Source: Abelmoschus esculentus (lineage: Eukaryota > Streptophyta > Magnoliopsida > Malvales > Malvaceae). From it: DNA of 64,000 nucleotides. A program made the position numbers and the translations under genes. The DNA is taken from NCBI GenBank assembly GCA_035048815.1, contig JAUCBN010000005.1, forward strand, positions 18,502,517-18,566,516, in the 5' to 3' direction. Below, piece after piece: positions 44,006-55,902 of the stretch; the stretch's first letter is position 1, and each line of letters starts with the position of its first letter. The notes under the pieces are model-generated. The model searched no databases, was not told the DNA's origin, and worked only from the letters and a program-made list of their open reading frames with translations.

Positions 44006-45844
44006 TCACTGATTCTCCGCTTGCATCGTTTCATCAAATGACTCATTCGCAGTCCATCGAATTTCACCCTTCTTAGTTGTCTCTGAACCTCTCGACCTAA
44101 CGGACAGATCCAAACTTGCTTGTTTTGTAGATAGTTCATTTGAGACTGTATTTATCCATTGCGTAACTTCCATCTCTTGGTGTTTCCCATCAATCTTTTT
44201 CGCCTTTCCGTTCTTGCGAACCAAAGGGCTTGGAATAGTGCCACTACGAGCATATGTCTTGCTTATTTTACGAATCAAACCTAACGCTGGTTTCCCATTA
44301 TTATCTTTTAAGACCCGTTTCTGATTTTCATCCGCAATACGAATAACCGTATGTTTTTCTGTAGGCAACTTAGAAGGAACAGTCTGCACCGTGCTTTGTG
44401 TCTCATTACCAATACTGGTGACCTGCAAACTCTTAACTTGTTCCTGCTCATTACATGCCTTAGAAGTGTCAATCACTGTTTTTGTGATCATCTCATCCGT
44501 ATTCATTTGCGACCCAGTAGCTTCCATAAGAGGAACAACATTAGATGGTCTTGCTATGTCCGCGATGATTTGAACCTGTTATGCACCCTTATTCACAGAT
44601 GGCTCATGAACCACCACAACCTCTTTACCTTTCATTACCCTCTTTGAATTAGGACCATGATCGACCTTAGGAATCGGGGCATGGCCGATCCCTTGCGTCG
44701 GGGTTTGCTCTTCCACCGTCATATTATCTATTCCAACATTCAACACAGCAAACCGCGAACCCGTTAACTTAGCAGCCCTCAAATCAAAAGAGTTTTGTCC
44801 CTTAGCAAATCGTTGGGTTCCCCGTCGTCGTTTCTCCACCTGCATCCACGGCCCATACATCTCAATAGCTTTTGGTGTTGGTTCCACAATTTTGGGTTGT
44901 ACTGCCTGCTTCTGTACTTCCGCACATAATTCCTTAGTATGTTCGTACTTCCCACATCCAAAACAAATCAACGACAAACCTTCATATTCTATCCGTTGGA
45001 ACCTACCATCAATTATCATACCAGGTAGTAGTGGCTGGTCTAGCCTCACCATAACCGCAAGCCATGTAAACCTCCCTCGATGACCCTCCATCGTGTTAAA
45101 ATCAACCCGAATAACCTCTCCAATTAGTCCTGCAATTGCATTAAACAAATGTTTCGAATAATAGCTATAAGGTAATCCAGACAGTCTTACCCATGCCAAA
45201 ATCTGTTTAGGATGATCTTCAGCTGTCGAAAACTCCCTCGACCAGGGCTGAACAGTTAAGTAGCTTCCGTAAATCATCCATGGGCCACCAAAAATTACCT
45301 TGTCATAGTCCGTATCAAGACTAAACTTGATCAAGTAATAATCTTTATCCAGATCAATGATTGAGAAATCTTCCATCGGATTCCATAGTGCCTGTATTCT
45401 ATTCTTCAAAGCTCTGAGTCCAATTGAGCGCCCCAGGAGTCTTACTATCATCGCCTTTGCCAACTTTGCATCAATTTGCTTATGAACCATATCGGAAAAC
45501 TGAATCTCAGGAACCGGACCATCTTTACTAATAATAATATCGTCATTGGCTAATTCCACTTCCAACGACTTTAGAAAATTATCCTCCTTATTACTTTCGG
45601 CGGAGCGCATCGCTGCATCTCGAAAAGAAACTCTCTTCCCAATATTGATAGGTTCTTGTCCACTTTTCATCTCAAACGCCACCACTAACGGTAACGTGAT
45701 ATCACCATCTCTAGACGATATCTCTGTTGTTTTTTCCATGTCTGCCCCACTATCAAGATCCATATGTGCTAATTCCCCTCCTTGGTGAACTACCATCTCA
45801 GCCCCAGGACCATTCCCCGTATCCGAAACCCCATTGTCCGGCAT
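44006..45844 (-). pseudogene. LINE ORF1: DUF4283 / zinc-knuckle protein
   Basis: Starts MPDNGVSDTGNGPG. The DUF4283 domain spans about residues 130-240 (LVVAF... FGGPWMIYGSYLTVQPWSRE, ILAWVRLSGLPYSYYSKHLF), followed by a zf-CCHC_4 knuckle CFGCGKYEHTKELC with all four ligands present. The frame is interrupted by one TAA at 44,579 after 421 residues and then stays open to 44,006. ORF1 products bind element RNA. Apart from that stop it is the best preserved part of the element. Confidence 0.85.
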
Positions 45845-46030
45845 AAATAAATCTTGATCAAATTTCGTCGAAGGTTCACTGCGAAAAAATAAAAAGAAGA
45901 CGAAAGAAACGACTGCGAAATCAAAGCCTGGGGAGAGAGAAAACCTTGAATTTTAATTAAATTCTATTTTTTTAACTAGTTAACATAATCGACAAAAAAA
46001 TAATAAAATTATTAAATTAGTTATTTTTAT

Positions 46031-46580
46031 TAGGTAAACCAGCCGAGTCTTGTTTGAGTAATGCTTGGTTCAGTTCAGTTCATTAAAATTTCAAGTCGAG
46101 TTCGAGCTTAAATAATTTTAATCGAGTTTGAAAATTTTGAGATCGACTCGGCTCATTAGAAACTCGAGTTAAGTTCAAGCTTCATTCGAGCCTAATCGAG
46201 TCAAGTGTTGACTGATCTTTGACCGTGTTAAACTTGTATAATTCTTATCTGTCACATCTCATTTAAAACCTAATGGGAAAAAACATTGATATACAAATTG
46301 TATAAACACAAACTTATTGATTTTAGGGTTTAGTGTGTTAATTTAAGGTTTGAGACTTGTGTTTAGGTTTTAGATGATTTGAGTTTATAATTAAATTTTA
46401 AATTATAAAAAGATATATAAATATATATTATATTTTCGAGCAACTCGTGAGTTTTTCAAGTTAGGTATCAAGTAGCTCGGTTTAGCTCATCAAGAACTCA
46501 AGTCAAGTCCAATCGAGTCAAACTTTGACCGGATCGAACTCGAGTAGCTTGCGATCTGTCTCGTCTCATTTATAACCTTA
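46031..46580 (+). repeat. Inverted repeat arm, CTCGAG-rich element
   Basis: Rich in CTCGAGT/GAGCTC-like words; ends CGTCTCATTTATAACC. It is matched in reverse order by 48,615-49,146 (for example AGTCAAGTGTTGACTGATCT against AGATTAGTCAACACTTAACT). Probably two insertions of one small non-autonomous transposon. Confidence 0.65.
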
Positions 46581-46589
46581 ATTCCTATC

Positions 46590-46771
46590 TAGTGGCAGAG
46601 CCACATATGTGTTTGGATGGGTCCAAGTCCACCTGAATTTTTTAAAGTCTTTATATTTAAGTTTAATTTTATATTTTTATAAATTAGTCCTTAAATTATA
46701 TAACTTGTGTTCATTCTAGGGATTTTTATGACTTGTGTTCACCCTCAAAAATCATTCTAAATCCGCTACTA
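46590..46771. mobile_element. hAT-type MITE with 8-bp target duplication
   Basis: Inverted ends TAGTGGCAGAG and ATCCGCTACTA; 182 bases, no coding. Flanks TTCCTATC (46,582-46,589) and TTCCTACC (46,772-46,779) differ at one base, the 8-bp duplication typical of hAT transposons. Confidence 0.75.
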
Positions 46772-47039
46772 TTCCTACCTTATGCATAAAAAGATTTTAA
46801 AAATTATTTTTAAAATAATAATATTAGAATTTATAATATATAACATATATTCAAATTACTAAAAAGTTGTAAAAATTATAAAAAAAACTATAAAAATGAA
46901 AAATATCTATATGAAACTTTGGGGAAAAAAGTGTAGAATTCCGTTTATTTTTCTATAGGTTGATATAATTTTAAAAAATAAAATAACGACGTGTGTCATC
47001 AGAGGGTAAAAAACTTTAAGAGTTAACATATTTGAGTTA

Positions 47040-47048
47040 AAAATATTA
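47040..47048. repeat. Left 9-bp target duplication of the Mutator-like element
   Basis: AAAATATTA, identical to 48,585-48,593. Confidence 0.85.
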
Positions 47049-48584
47049 AGGTAAACTACCTCAGTAATCACCCAACTAAATTGGGGATACCTATTTTGAT
47101 CACCCAATTAAAGAACTCGTTAATTAGGTTATCCAACTTTGAAACCCTACCTATTTGAATCACCGCCGTTAAAATTCTGACAAAAAAATTAACGGTGATG
47201 TCATGACAGTTTAAAAAAATCTGTAAAATTACACAATTAATCCTCTAATTTATTTATTATTTTAATTTAATCTTAAATTTAAATTAATAAATAAAATTAA
47301 TCATCCAATATGATGATGACACGTGTCATCATCCGATTGGATGATTAATTTTATTTTCTAATTTATTTTTATTAAATATTTATTATATATTTCTCTCCAA
47401 TCAATTGGTGACACATGTCACCACCTAGTTGGTGACAAACCACCAGGCTGAAGCCAACTTTGAATCATGATTCGCAACACAATTTATTTAAGGATTAATT
47501 TTGTTGGGAATCGCATTAAAGAGTATAAAATGGAATTAACGGGATTTAAAGTCGATTGATATTCAAATTAAAATATTTAAATATTCAATATTTAAAATAA
47601 AATAATTCTGTATTTAACATTCAAATCAAATTTATTAGATATTTTAATTTAAATATTAAAATACTTGAATATTTTAATTCAAATATTAAATATTCATACA
47701 TTATGATTTAATATTTTAATGTTTTATATATTTGTTAATTTAACATTAGAATCAAATTTATTATATATTTAATATACAAATTTTAAATTTGATGTTTTAA
47801 ATATTCAAATCAAATTCGAATATTTTTACTATTATTTAACATTCGTATATTAAATATCTAATATTTTAACTATTATTTAATGTTAAATTTGATTCAAATA
47901 TTTAAAATATCAAATTTATTAGATATTTTTATTTAACTATTAAAATATGAATATTTTAATTCGAATATAAATATTTATATATTATGATTTAATGTTTTAA
48001 TGTTTTAAATGTACGTTAATTTAATATTCAATTCAAATTTATTAGATATTTAACGTTTTTATATTAAATATCTAATAAATTTGATTCGATGTTAAATTTT
48101 ATTTGTGACACAAAGATTCCCTACAAGTTTTCATTCCCAGCGAAGTAATCCTTAAATAAATTGAGTTGCGAAACATGAATCAATGTTTGCTTTAACTTGG
48201 TGGTTTGGGTGTTGGCTTTTGACCTTAAAGGTCACAAGTTTAATTCCCAACCTTTTCAAATATGCCAAATTTTATTTCTTCCTTTTATCTCTCGCTAACC
48301 AGGTGATGACACGTGTTGCCATCGGATTGAATGATTAATTTTATTTATTAATTTAAATTTAGGATTAAATTAAAATAATAAATAAATTAGAGGGATTAAA
48401 TATGTAATTTTACAGGTTTTTAAACTGCCATGTCATCACCGTTAACTTTTCTGTCAGAATTTTAACGGCGGTGACTCAAATAGGTAGGGTTTCAAAGTTA
48501 GGTGACATAATTGACGAGTTCTTTAGTTGGGTGACCAAAACAGGTATCCTCAATTAGTTGCGTGGTCACTGTGGTAGTTTACCC
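47049..48584. mobile_element. Non-autonomous Mutator-like element, long inverted ends
   Basis: A 1,536-base element whose ends (RGGTAAACTACC) are inverted copies for about 290 bases, including CACCCAACTAAA, TTTGAAACCCTACCTATTTG, CACCGCCGTTAAAATTCTGA and ACACGTGTCATCA. A perfect 9-bp duplication flanks it, the Mutator hallmark. The interior is not a transposase: it holds AT-rich blocks with alternating AATATTTAAAT text (47,560-48,070) and a short stretch at 48,180-48,260. It must have been moved by a transposase made elsewhere. Confidence 0.88.
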
Positions 48585-48593
48585 AAAATATTA
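48585..48593. repeat. Right 9-bp target duplication
   Basis: AAAATATTA, identical to the left copy. Confidence 0.85.
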
Positions 48594-48614
48594 TTTGAAC
48601 ATTATATTTTTAAA

Positions 48615-49146
48615 GAAAAATTTAGTGTTGACGAGTTCGAACGAACCAATTTGTGAGCTATTTGATATCCGGCTCGAAAAGCTTGTAAGCTACTCGAAAA
48701 TATAACATACGGTTTTTTTAAAATTTTTATAATTTAGAATCAAAATTCCTAAACTTAAAACCCTAAAATCTAAATCCTAAGCTATAAACCTAACAACTTA
48801 TACTTCTGAACCCTAAACTAACACTATATATCTTAAAATTAACAAGCTTGAGTTTATATAACTTGTGTAATAATGTTTTTCCCAATAGAGTTTTAAATGA
48901 GATGCGATAGATGACGAGTTCTTTAGTCCGACACGATCAAAGATTAGTCAACACTTAACTCGATTAGGCTGAATCAAGCTAAGCTCGAATCAAGCTAGAA
49001 CTCGGCTCGAGTTCTTAACAAGGAAAGGCAAGGTCAGATTTCTCAAGCTCATTAATATTACTCAAATTCAAACTTGACTCAAAATCTTAACGAGTTGAGT
49101 TCAGCACTACTCAAACTCGAGTCGACTCATTTATAACCCTAAGGTT
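48615..49146 (-). repeat. Inverted repeat arm, CTCGAG-rich element
   Basis: Reverse partner of 46,031-46,580. Ends AAACTCGAGTCGACTCATTTATAACC on the outer side. Confidence 0.65.
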
Positions 49147-50589
49147 AACACTTGGACCAACTAATTATGTTATAAAAATCAAAATATGTCAAAATAAAGT
49201 ATAGGAACTAAACCATATTTAAGCATAATAAAGGGATTAAAACTATAATTTAACCAAATATAAATGTGGATATTTGTTTGGTGGAACATGCTTTACAGAC
49301 CTTGAGGAAACCTCCAAACAGCGATGGCTGAATGTCGTTTTCTTCCCCCACATAAATAATTCCCGAGTGCATGTTTCTGTCTGCAACTTGCCCATTTCCT
49401 TTGTATGTTAGTCACTCCGACACCAACCTGGTGGGTAAAAATCAACTGAAACAGGAAGAGAAAAAGACTCCCTCATTTAGAAAATATAAAAATATCATTA
49501 GAAAAGATAAAAAGAGAATTAAAATATCATAATCTCGATCCAGATCTAAAGTATTATATTCAGGTCTCTCAAAATAAATATATGGAATTTTTCCTTAAAT
49601 TCTTAGCTTTGATATTTCTCAAAACATTAAATTCTATTAATTCACGTAAATAATTAACATTTAAAATGAGTTTACAAAAGAGGAGCTCCGATTTAAAATA
49701 CACAATTTGACAAAATAATAATTTAAATAGAGTGATAGACACGAATATGGTAAGGACCTATAAGTACAATCAGTCTAATTAAAATATCAAGTATTATATT
49801 CTGAAGCAACAATATGTTGGGAAGTTTTCTTCAATATACTCTTCCAGGAACAACTTATCAACCTATGTACGAAAAACAACAATTATGTACGTTGAGCTAA
49901 CAAAACTCAGTGGTCCATTTTTATTCTACTACAATTCATGAATATCATAAAGCGAGCTTATATGGTAATATAATTGAGAGTGCAAAAAAATTCTGAATTA
50001 AAGATCATCTTCTAGTCTATCTTATCTAGAGTTCACAAACTTTGAAAGTATTTTATGAAATATGAAATTTTCTTATAAAATATTATCAGATCTAATTACC
50101 TAAAATGTTTAAGGATGAATATGATTCAAGTTTTTGACCCACTTGAATTCAAATAAAAATAATTATCTTAAATCCGAATTTGATTCAATTTTATTCTTTA
50201 AAATTTTAATCTAATCTAACTCAAAAATAAATATCCTAAACTCGACCCCAATTTGACCTGAATTATAAAACAATAACATAATTTTATAGATCTAATTAAA
50301 AAATAATTTTAAAAATTAAAATATAAATAAAGATTGAATTTTAAGGATTTAATTATAAATATATAAATATATAAAGAGGGGGTATTATTAAAAAAATAGA
50401 CCTAGAAAATTCATGGAAAGATTATAGTATTAGTCTTGGGTCGGAGTGATATTAAAAAATCTAACTCGATCATGTCGGAACCTAATCGGGTTGGATAAAA
50501 TATTTAACCCTAAAAATGTTAAATTTTAATAAGTTTAAAGTTTGAATTTTAGTATTATAAAATAAACAAACTAATAAAATAAATTTGGC
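49147..50589. other. Gene-free AT-rich stretch
   Basis: No frame, RNA gene or clear repeat. The stretch 49,260-49,450 is slightly less AT-rich. Weak resemblance to the AAATTCAAATT-type filler of other parts. Confidence 0.5.
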
Positions 50590-51050
50590 TTAAGAGTTAA
50601 AACAATGTCTAACCTATATTTTTCGATTTGGTGTCTAATATTTTTATGAGTTACTTTAGCGTCCAATCTTTTATTCTATAACTGAAATCAAGTTCTTTTG
50701 TGACAGATGTTAAAATTTTTCATTATTTAATAAAAATACGATACATGGCATATTATTGTATTATTTTATTTTTAAAAATCAAAATATCTTTAATTTTAAG
50801 AAGAAGAAAAAATATTTTTTATAATTTTTTAAACCACAAAGTTCTTATCCTCTCGCCACCAATTCAATTACCATCAGCTACCTTCATCTTCATCGCCCCC
50901 TCACGATTAAAAGTACCATCATCATGTCATCGAAAATCATCGAATGAATCATCAATTTGTTCTGTCGATGAACATCTAAAAATAAACAAAATCGATTGAG
51001 TTTCTAATCGACGAATAAAGCGGAAAACTACTAAACGGTGAGATACTCGA
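50590..51050. repeat. TTTAAAGTATA repeat family, diverged copy 3
   Basis: GGCTTAAGAGTTAAAACAATG, GGTGTCTAATATTTTTATGAG and the later CGAATGAATCATCAATTTGTTC follow the interior order of copies 1 and 2. The relation is weaker. Confidence 0.35.
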
Positions 51051-51071
51051 CACTTGAATGGTGAACAATGA

Positions 51072-51859
51072 TGTAACGACCCAAACTTTAGGAGTCCGAG
51101 ATTCGGGTTAAATCAAGACATGAGCCTCGAGTTTGGGCTTACAAACCCTTGTGGGCTTGAGCCTTGAATTGTGGTTTGTGCCTTGGGTCTTTGTTTTGGC
51201 GGTATTTTGATAAAATTCTAGATGGGAGGATTAAGAAGAAAAAAGGGAGTTATATCTCTGGTTTAGACAGAGCATGATATCATCCTTACCATGTCTTTCT
51301 TCTCTTCATTCTAACTCTTTTTCTCTTTCAAAAATCATCATTAAAGCTTGAATTTTTGGGATCTAGCAGTGAATTTTTATGTTTTGTTAGTTAAGGATTA
51401 TTTTATCGGCATCCAAAGATCTATCAAAAGAGGTAAGAATCATCAAGGTTGAAGAAGAAAGAAGTTTTTTTAAGAGGATTTGAGGTTTAATACGAGAATA
51501 AGGTTATGAGAATTTATTTATTGACTTAAATTGATTATTTTCTCTCTAATTTCTCCAATAATTTTATGATATGTTTTGTGATCCGTATTTCAGTAAAGTA
51601 TTTGAGAGAGTCCTCAAAAGAGTAAGGTAGGAAGAAGGCTTGAGTTGGAAACAAGGGTTACATTTTATTGTTCTAGCTAAGATTAGTACACTTCCAACTC
51701 TTATGTATTTATAGAATTCATAATAATAGTGTTTGTGTTGTGTTTCTATATGTTTGAGCTTATTTTAGTAGCTTGAGGATGATAATGGTGTGAATTCCAA
51801 ATTTGAACTTATAACTTATTGAAATTGATTGTAACTCATTAGTTACACCTTAGATAACT
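51072..51859 (+). mobile_element. Ty3-type LTR start, fragment
   Basis: Opens TGTAACGACCCAAACTTTAG, a common plant Ty3 LTR beginning, and runs without coding sequence to the next LTR. The 3' end was not identified. Confidence 0.4.
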
Positions 51860-52560
51860 TGTAGGAGAGATATAAAATCTAAATTTGATTTTGATATAAC
51901 AAATAAGTCAAAGAATTATTTTATAAATAAATTTTTAAGGTCAAAACAATTGGAAAGTCAACAAAGTTTTTCAATTCAAAACAATAACACAAAATGTATT
52001 TTCTTTATGATTTTTCAAGCCAAAACATTCAAATCGTACAAGCGTTTCGATATCATTTCCATTGGTTTAGATAAGGTACAATACCTGTTTCGATACCATT
52101 TGAATCTATAATTTGGCATTTTGCAACTTTAGTCAAGTTGTATCGATACCACACTTATAACTTGAAAATAATGAAATATTTTAATTAGTTTTGATACTTG
52201 GGTTATTTTTCCAAAAATTTTAAAATAATAAATATTTTGGCCGTTAGATGTCATTTAATTATTCAAAATTTTGTTGACCAGTATCGGTATGCCCTATAGG
52301 CGTTTCGATACTAGTTTTGGCATATTCAAAACATTTCGATACAGTTTGAAGATCATTTTGATACCCCCTTGGTTTTAAAGGCAACATGTTTCGATACCAT
52401 GACCTATGGTATCAATACCCCTTTATAAAATGTACATAACGACTCTTTCTAATTTGGTAGCATTTCGATATAGGTATCCCGAGTATCGATACTGGTTGTT
52501 GTAGAAGTATATTTATGGTGGGAAGATGAAGTTTTAACGTTTATATTTATGTTCTCAATC

Positions 52561-52565
52561 ACTTT
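52561..52565. repeat. Left target duplication of second copia element
   Basis: ACTTT here against ACTTC at 62,431-62,435; four of five bases agree. Confidence 0.55.
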
Positions 52566-52679
52566 TGTTGGAAAAAACAGTGGTTTGTGGCCATCTTTGG
52601 AGCATATTTTAAACAAGAAATTTTTATTTCTGTTTATTGGAATTAATTTGAATTCCAATCGTTTCTTGCGCAGAAACAA

Positions 52680-53620
52680 ATGACTACTAGAGAATCTGAA
52701 AATTCGAAGATCTCTACACCTGCACAGAGCTCCAAACAAGTCCAGACAACGAATGCACCGGCTATGAATGTCAATCACAATGAAAAACCGCCCAAATTCA
52801 CTGGACAGAACTTCAAGACATGGCAGCAAAAGATGATGTTTTATCTTGCCATGTTAAGTTTGAGAAATTATTTAACAGATGATCCTCCAGTTATTACTAT
52901 AGGGGACAGAGAAGGGTAGGTTGATACGATCACTACCATAAAGATGAAAGAAGAATGGGAAGACGACGACTATATGTGCCGGAACTACATTTTAAATGGA
53001 TTACACGATTCGTTGTATCTGGTATACAATATATACGAAACTGCTAAGAAGCTGTGGAATGCATTGAAAAATAAGTACAAAGAAGATGATGCTCGGGCTA
53101 AAAAGTTTTTAGTGGCAAAATTCTTGAATTTTACTATGATTGATTCAAAATCCGTAGTAACTCAAGTTGAAGAACTCTAACTAATTATTCATGGAATTCT
53201 TGTAGAAGGAATGGTTATCAACGAGCCTTTCCAAGTAACTGTCAGCACAGAAAACTTGCCTCCCGGATAGAATAATTTCAAAAGTTACTTGAAACACAAG
53301 AGGAAGGAGATGACAGTGGAAGAGCTGATCTTGAGGCTTTGAATTGAAGAAGAAAACAGAGATAATGCCGGGAAATCTCAAATCAGAGAAGTCAAGGCAA
53401 ATGTTGTCGAAGTCAGGAAAGAAAAGCAACCACAAAGGCCCTAAACTAAACCAAAGTTGGGACCAAGTGGCGGAATCTTCAAAAAGGAGAAGTTCAAAGG
53501 ATCATGTTTCAATTATGGAAAAATGAGGCATAGATCCTCAGAATGCAGGCTTCCAACGAGAGTGAAAGCTAGAGAGGTCAACATCGTGGAAGATGAAGAC
53601 CTAGTTGTTGTGATATCTGA
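52680..53620 (+). pseudogene. Copia 2 gag
   Basis: MTTRESENSKISTPAQSSKQ, then KFTGQNFKTWQQKMMFYL, WEDDDYMCRNYILNGLHDSL, ETAKKLWNALKNKYKEDDAR: a UBN2-type gag. The knuckle at about 53,505 is CFNYGKMRHRSSEC, with the second Cys replaced by Tyr. At least five in-frame stops (for example 52,917, 53,178 and 53,268). All pieces stay in one frame, so the damage is mostly point mutation. Confidence 0.85.
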
Positions 53621-54680
53621 AGCCAACATGGTTGACTCAAACCCAAGAGAGTGGTGGCTGGACACAGGAGCCACAAGTTATATCTTTTGTGATGAAAACT
53701 CATTTCATGAGCTGACACCATGCGATAATGGAGAGAAACTCTACATGGGTAATGCTGCAACTTCCATGATAAAAGAGAAGGGAATCGTGATATTGAAGAT
53801 AACTTCTAGAAAGGAACTCAAGCTTCAGAATGTGTTGTATGTACCTGACATACGCAAGAACCTTGTTTTCGGAACACTTCTAAGCGTTCACAGATTTAGG
53901 ATGGTTTTTGAATCCCAAAAGTTAAATTTGACTAAGGGGGGAATGTTTATGGGTAGGGGATATGTACTAAATGGAATGTGGAAACTCAATGCTATCTCTG
54001 TAAAATCTCATATTAAGAATATGAATAAGAATAAGAATGCAACTTCTTCTTCTACTTATATGCTTGAGTCATTTAATTTATGGTATGGTAGACTTGGACA
54101 TGTCAATTATGATACCTTGCGAAGTTTAATTAAAATGGACCACATTCTCTCATTTTACATTAATTATAAGTCAAAATGTGAAATATGTGTTGAAGCAAAA
54201 TCAACAAGAACTTCGTTTCAAACTATTGAAAGAAGTACAATGTCGCTTGACATAATTCATAGCGATGTTTGCGACTTAAAATTTGTCCAAACGAGAGGAG
54301 GAAATAAATTCTTTATTACCTTCATCGATGATAGTACAAGATATTGTCACATATACTTGTTAAAAAGTAAAGACGAAGCTATAGATAAGTTTATAATCTA
54401 TAAGCAAGAAGTCGAAAACCAACTTAATAAGAAAATTAAGATGGTAAGGAGTGATCGTGGTGGCGAATATGTTAATCCATTTGGTAAATATTGCACCCAA
54501 CATGGTATTATTCACGAGGTAACACCACCGTATTCCCCTAAATCAAATGGAGTAGCCGAACATAAAAATCAGACTCTGAAAGAAATAATGAATGCTTTAT
54601 TAGGAAGTTTTGAGTTACCTCAGAACATGTGGGGGGAAGTCGTTCTTTCAGAAAATTACCTTTTAAATAAGGTCCCATAG
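53621..54680 (+). pseudogene. Copia 2 protease and integrase
   Basis: Aspartic protease site WWLDTGATSYIFCDENSF, gag-pre-integrase LWYGRLGHVNYDTL with C-x2-C (CEICVEAK), where the usual HRRLGH first His is Tyr, then integrase core: IIHSDVCDLKF, MVRSDRGGEYVNPFGKYC and PKSNGVAEHKNQTLKEIMN carrying the D, D and E. The section from 53,457 is open for 407 codons to TAG at 54,678, the longest intact stretch of this element. Confidence 0.88.
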
Positions 54681-55902
54681 AAAAGAAAAGATAAGACACC
54701 ATATGAATTATGGAAAGGTCGAAAACTTCCTACCAATACTTAAAAATATGGGGGTGTCTTGCAAAGGTAATGGCTTCACCACCAAAACAAATGAAAATAG
54801 GTCCAAAAACAGTGGATTGTATTTTCATTGGCTATGCAGAACATAGCAATGCTTATCGATTTCTTGTGTATGAATCGAAAAATCCAGAGATTCACAAAAG
54901 CACAATAATGGAGTCAAATAATGCATCTTTCTTTGAGAACATATTTCCCTATAAAACTAGGGAAGTTAATCAGTTTGATACAAAGAGAACATTGGACGAT
55001 ATATCTTCAAATGATCAACAAGAGGATGAATCCGAACAAGAGCCAAGGAGTAAAAGGGGTAGGATAGAAAAATCCTTTGGATCTGACTTCCTAACCTATA
55101 TGCTAGAGGATGAACCTCTAACGTATAATGAAACTAGACGTTCCTCTGAAAGTACTTTTTGGGAAGATGTCATAAAAAGTAAAATTGATTCCAGCTTGCA
55201 AAATCATACATAGGAATTAGTGGACCTTCCTCCGGGAATTAAACCATTAATTTCAAAATGATTTTCAAACGGAAAGTGAAAATAGATGGAACAATTGATA
55301 AATACAAGGCACGGTTGGTAATCAAAGGATACCGACAAAAAGAAGGCCTTGATTACTTTGATACGTTTTCCCTCGTATCAAGAATAAGATTTATTAGGAT
55401 GATACTTGCCATTACTGCATTAAGAAATCTCGAAGTACATCAAATGGATGTTAAAACAGCTTTCTTAAATGGAGAACTTGACGAAAATATACATGGAACA
55501 ACCTGAGGGTCATGTAGTTTTAGGTCAAGAAAGGAAAGTTTGTACATTGGTAAAGTCTTTATATGGTCTTAAACAAGCACCAAAACAATGGCATGGGAAG
55601 TTCGATAATGTCATGATGACAAACGACTTCAAAATAAATGAGTATGATAAATATGTATATGTCAAAACTACGGACATTGGATACGTCATCCTATGTCTAT
55701 ATGTGGATGACATACTCATTGTAGGAAGCAACAATGAGATGGTACACCGTACTAAGAACATGTTAAATTCAAATTTTGACACGAAAGATATGGGATTAGC
55801 TAATACAATTTTGGGTATCCAAATAAAACGATCAGCAGAAAGCCTCATATTAAATCAGTCACACTACGGGGATAAGATTCTTGAAAGATTTGGCAAGGAT
55901 GA
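54681..55902 (+). pseudogene. Copia 2 reverse transcriptase, N-terminal part
   Basis: After a frame change KTPYELWKGRKTSYQYLKIW, GCLAKV and FIGYAEHSNAYRFLVY lead into a broken linker, then polymerase: KYKARLVIKGYRQKEGLDYF, HQMDVKTAFLNGELDENI (first Asp), a frameshift near 55,490, MEQPEGHVVLGQERKVCTLV, SLYGLKQAPKQWHGKFDNVM and CLYVDDILIVGSN. It is interrupted at GDKILERFGKDD by the nested element. Confidence 0.9.
55898..55902. repeat. Left target duplication of gag-only element
   Basis: GATGA, identical to 60,118-60,122. Confidence 0.85.

Larger units (their letters stand above)
40050..45900 (-). mobile_element. LINE (plant non-LTR retrotransposon), inactive
   Basis: Minus-strand element with ORF1 (nucleic-acid-binding), endonuclease, reverse transcriptase and RNase H in standard order. 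Many stops and frameshifts. Its 3' end is cut just after the RNase H motif REANGV, and no poly(A) tail is seen. AATTAAATT occurs near both edges (39,892 and 45,954) and could be a target duplication, but this word is too simple to rely on. Confidence 0.85.

Noticed and set aside
43970..44009. GTG start for LINE ORF2 overlapping ORF1
   Set aside because: Plant nuclear genes seldom start at GTG; the nearby ATG before IKIMYW is more likely, and the element is dead anyway.
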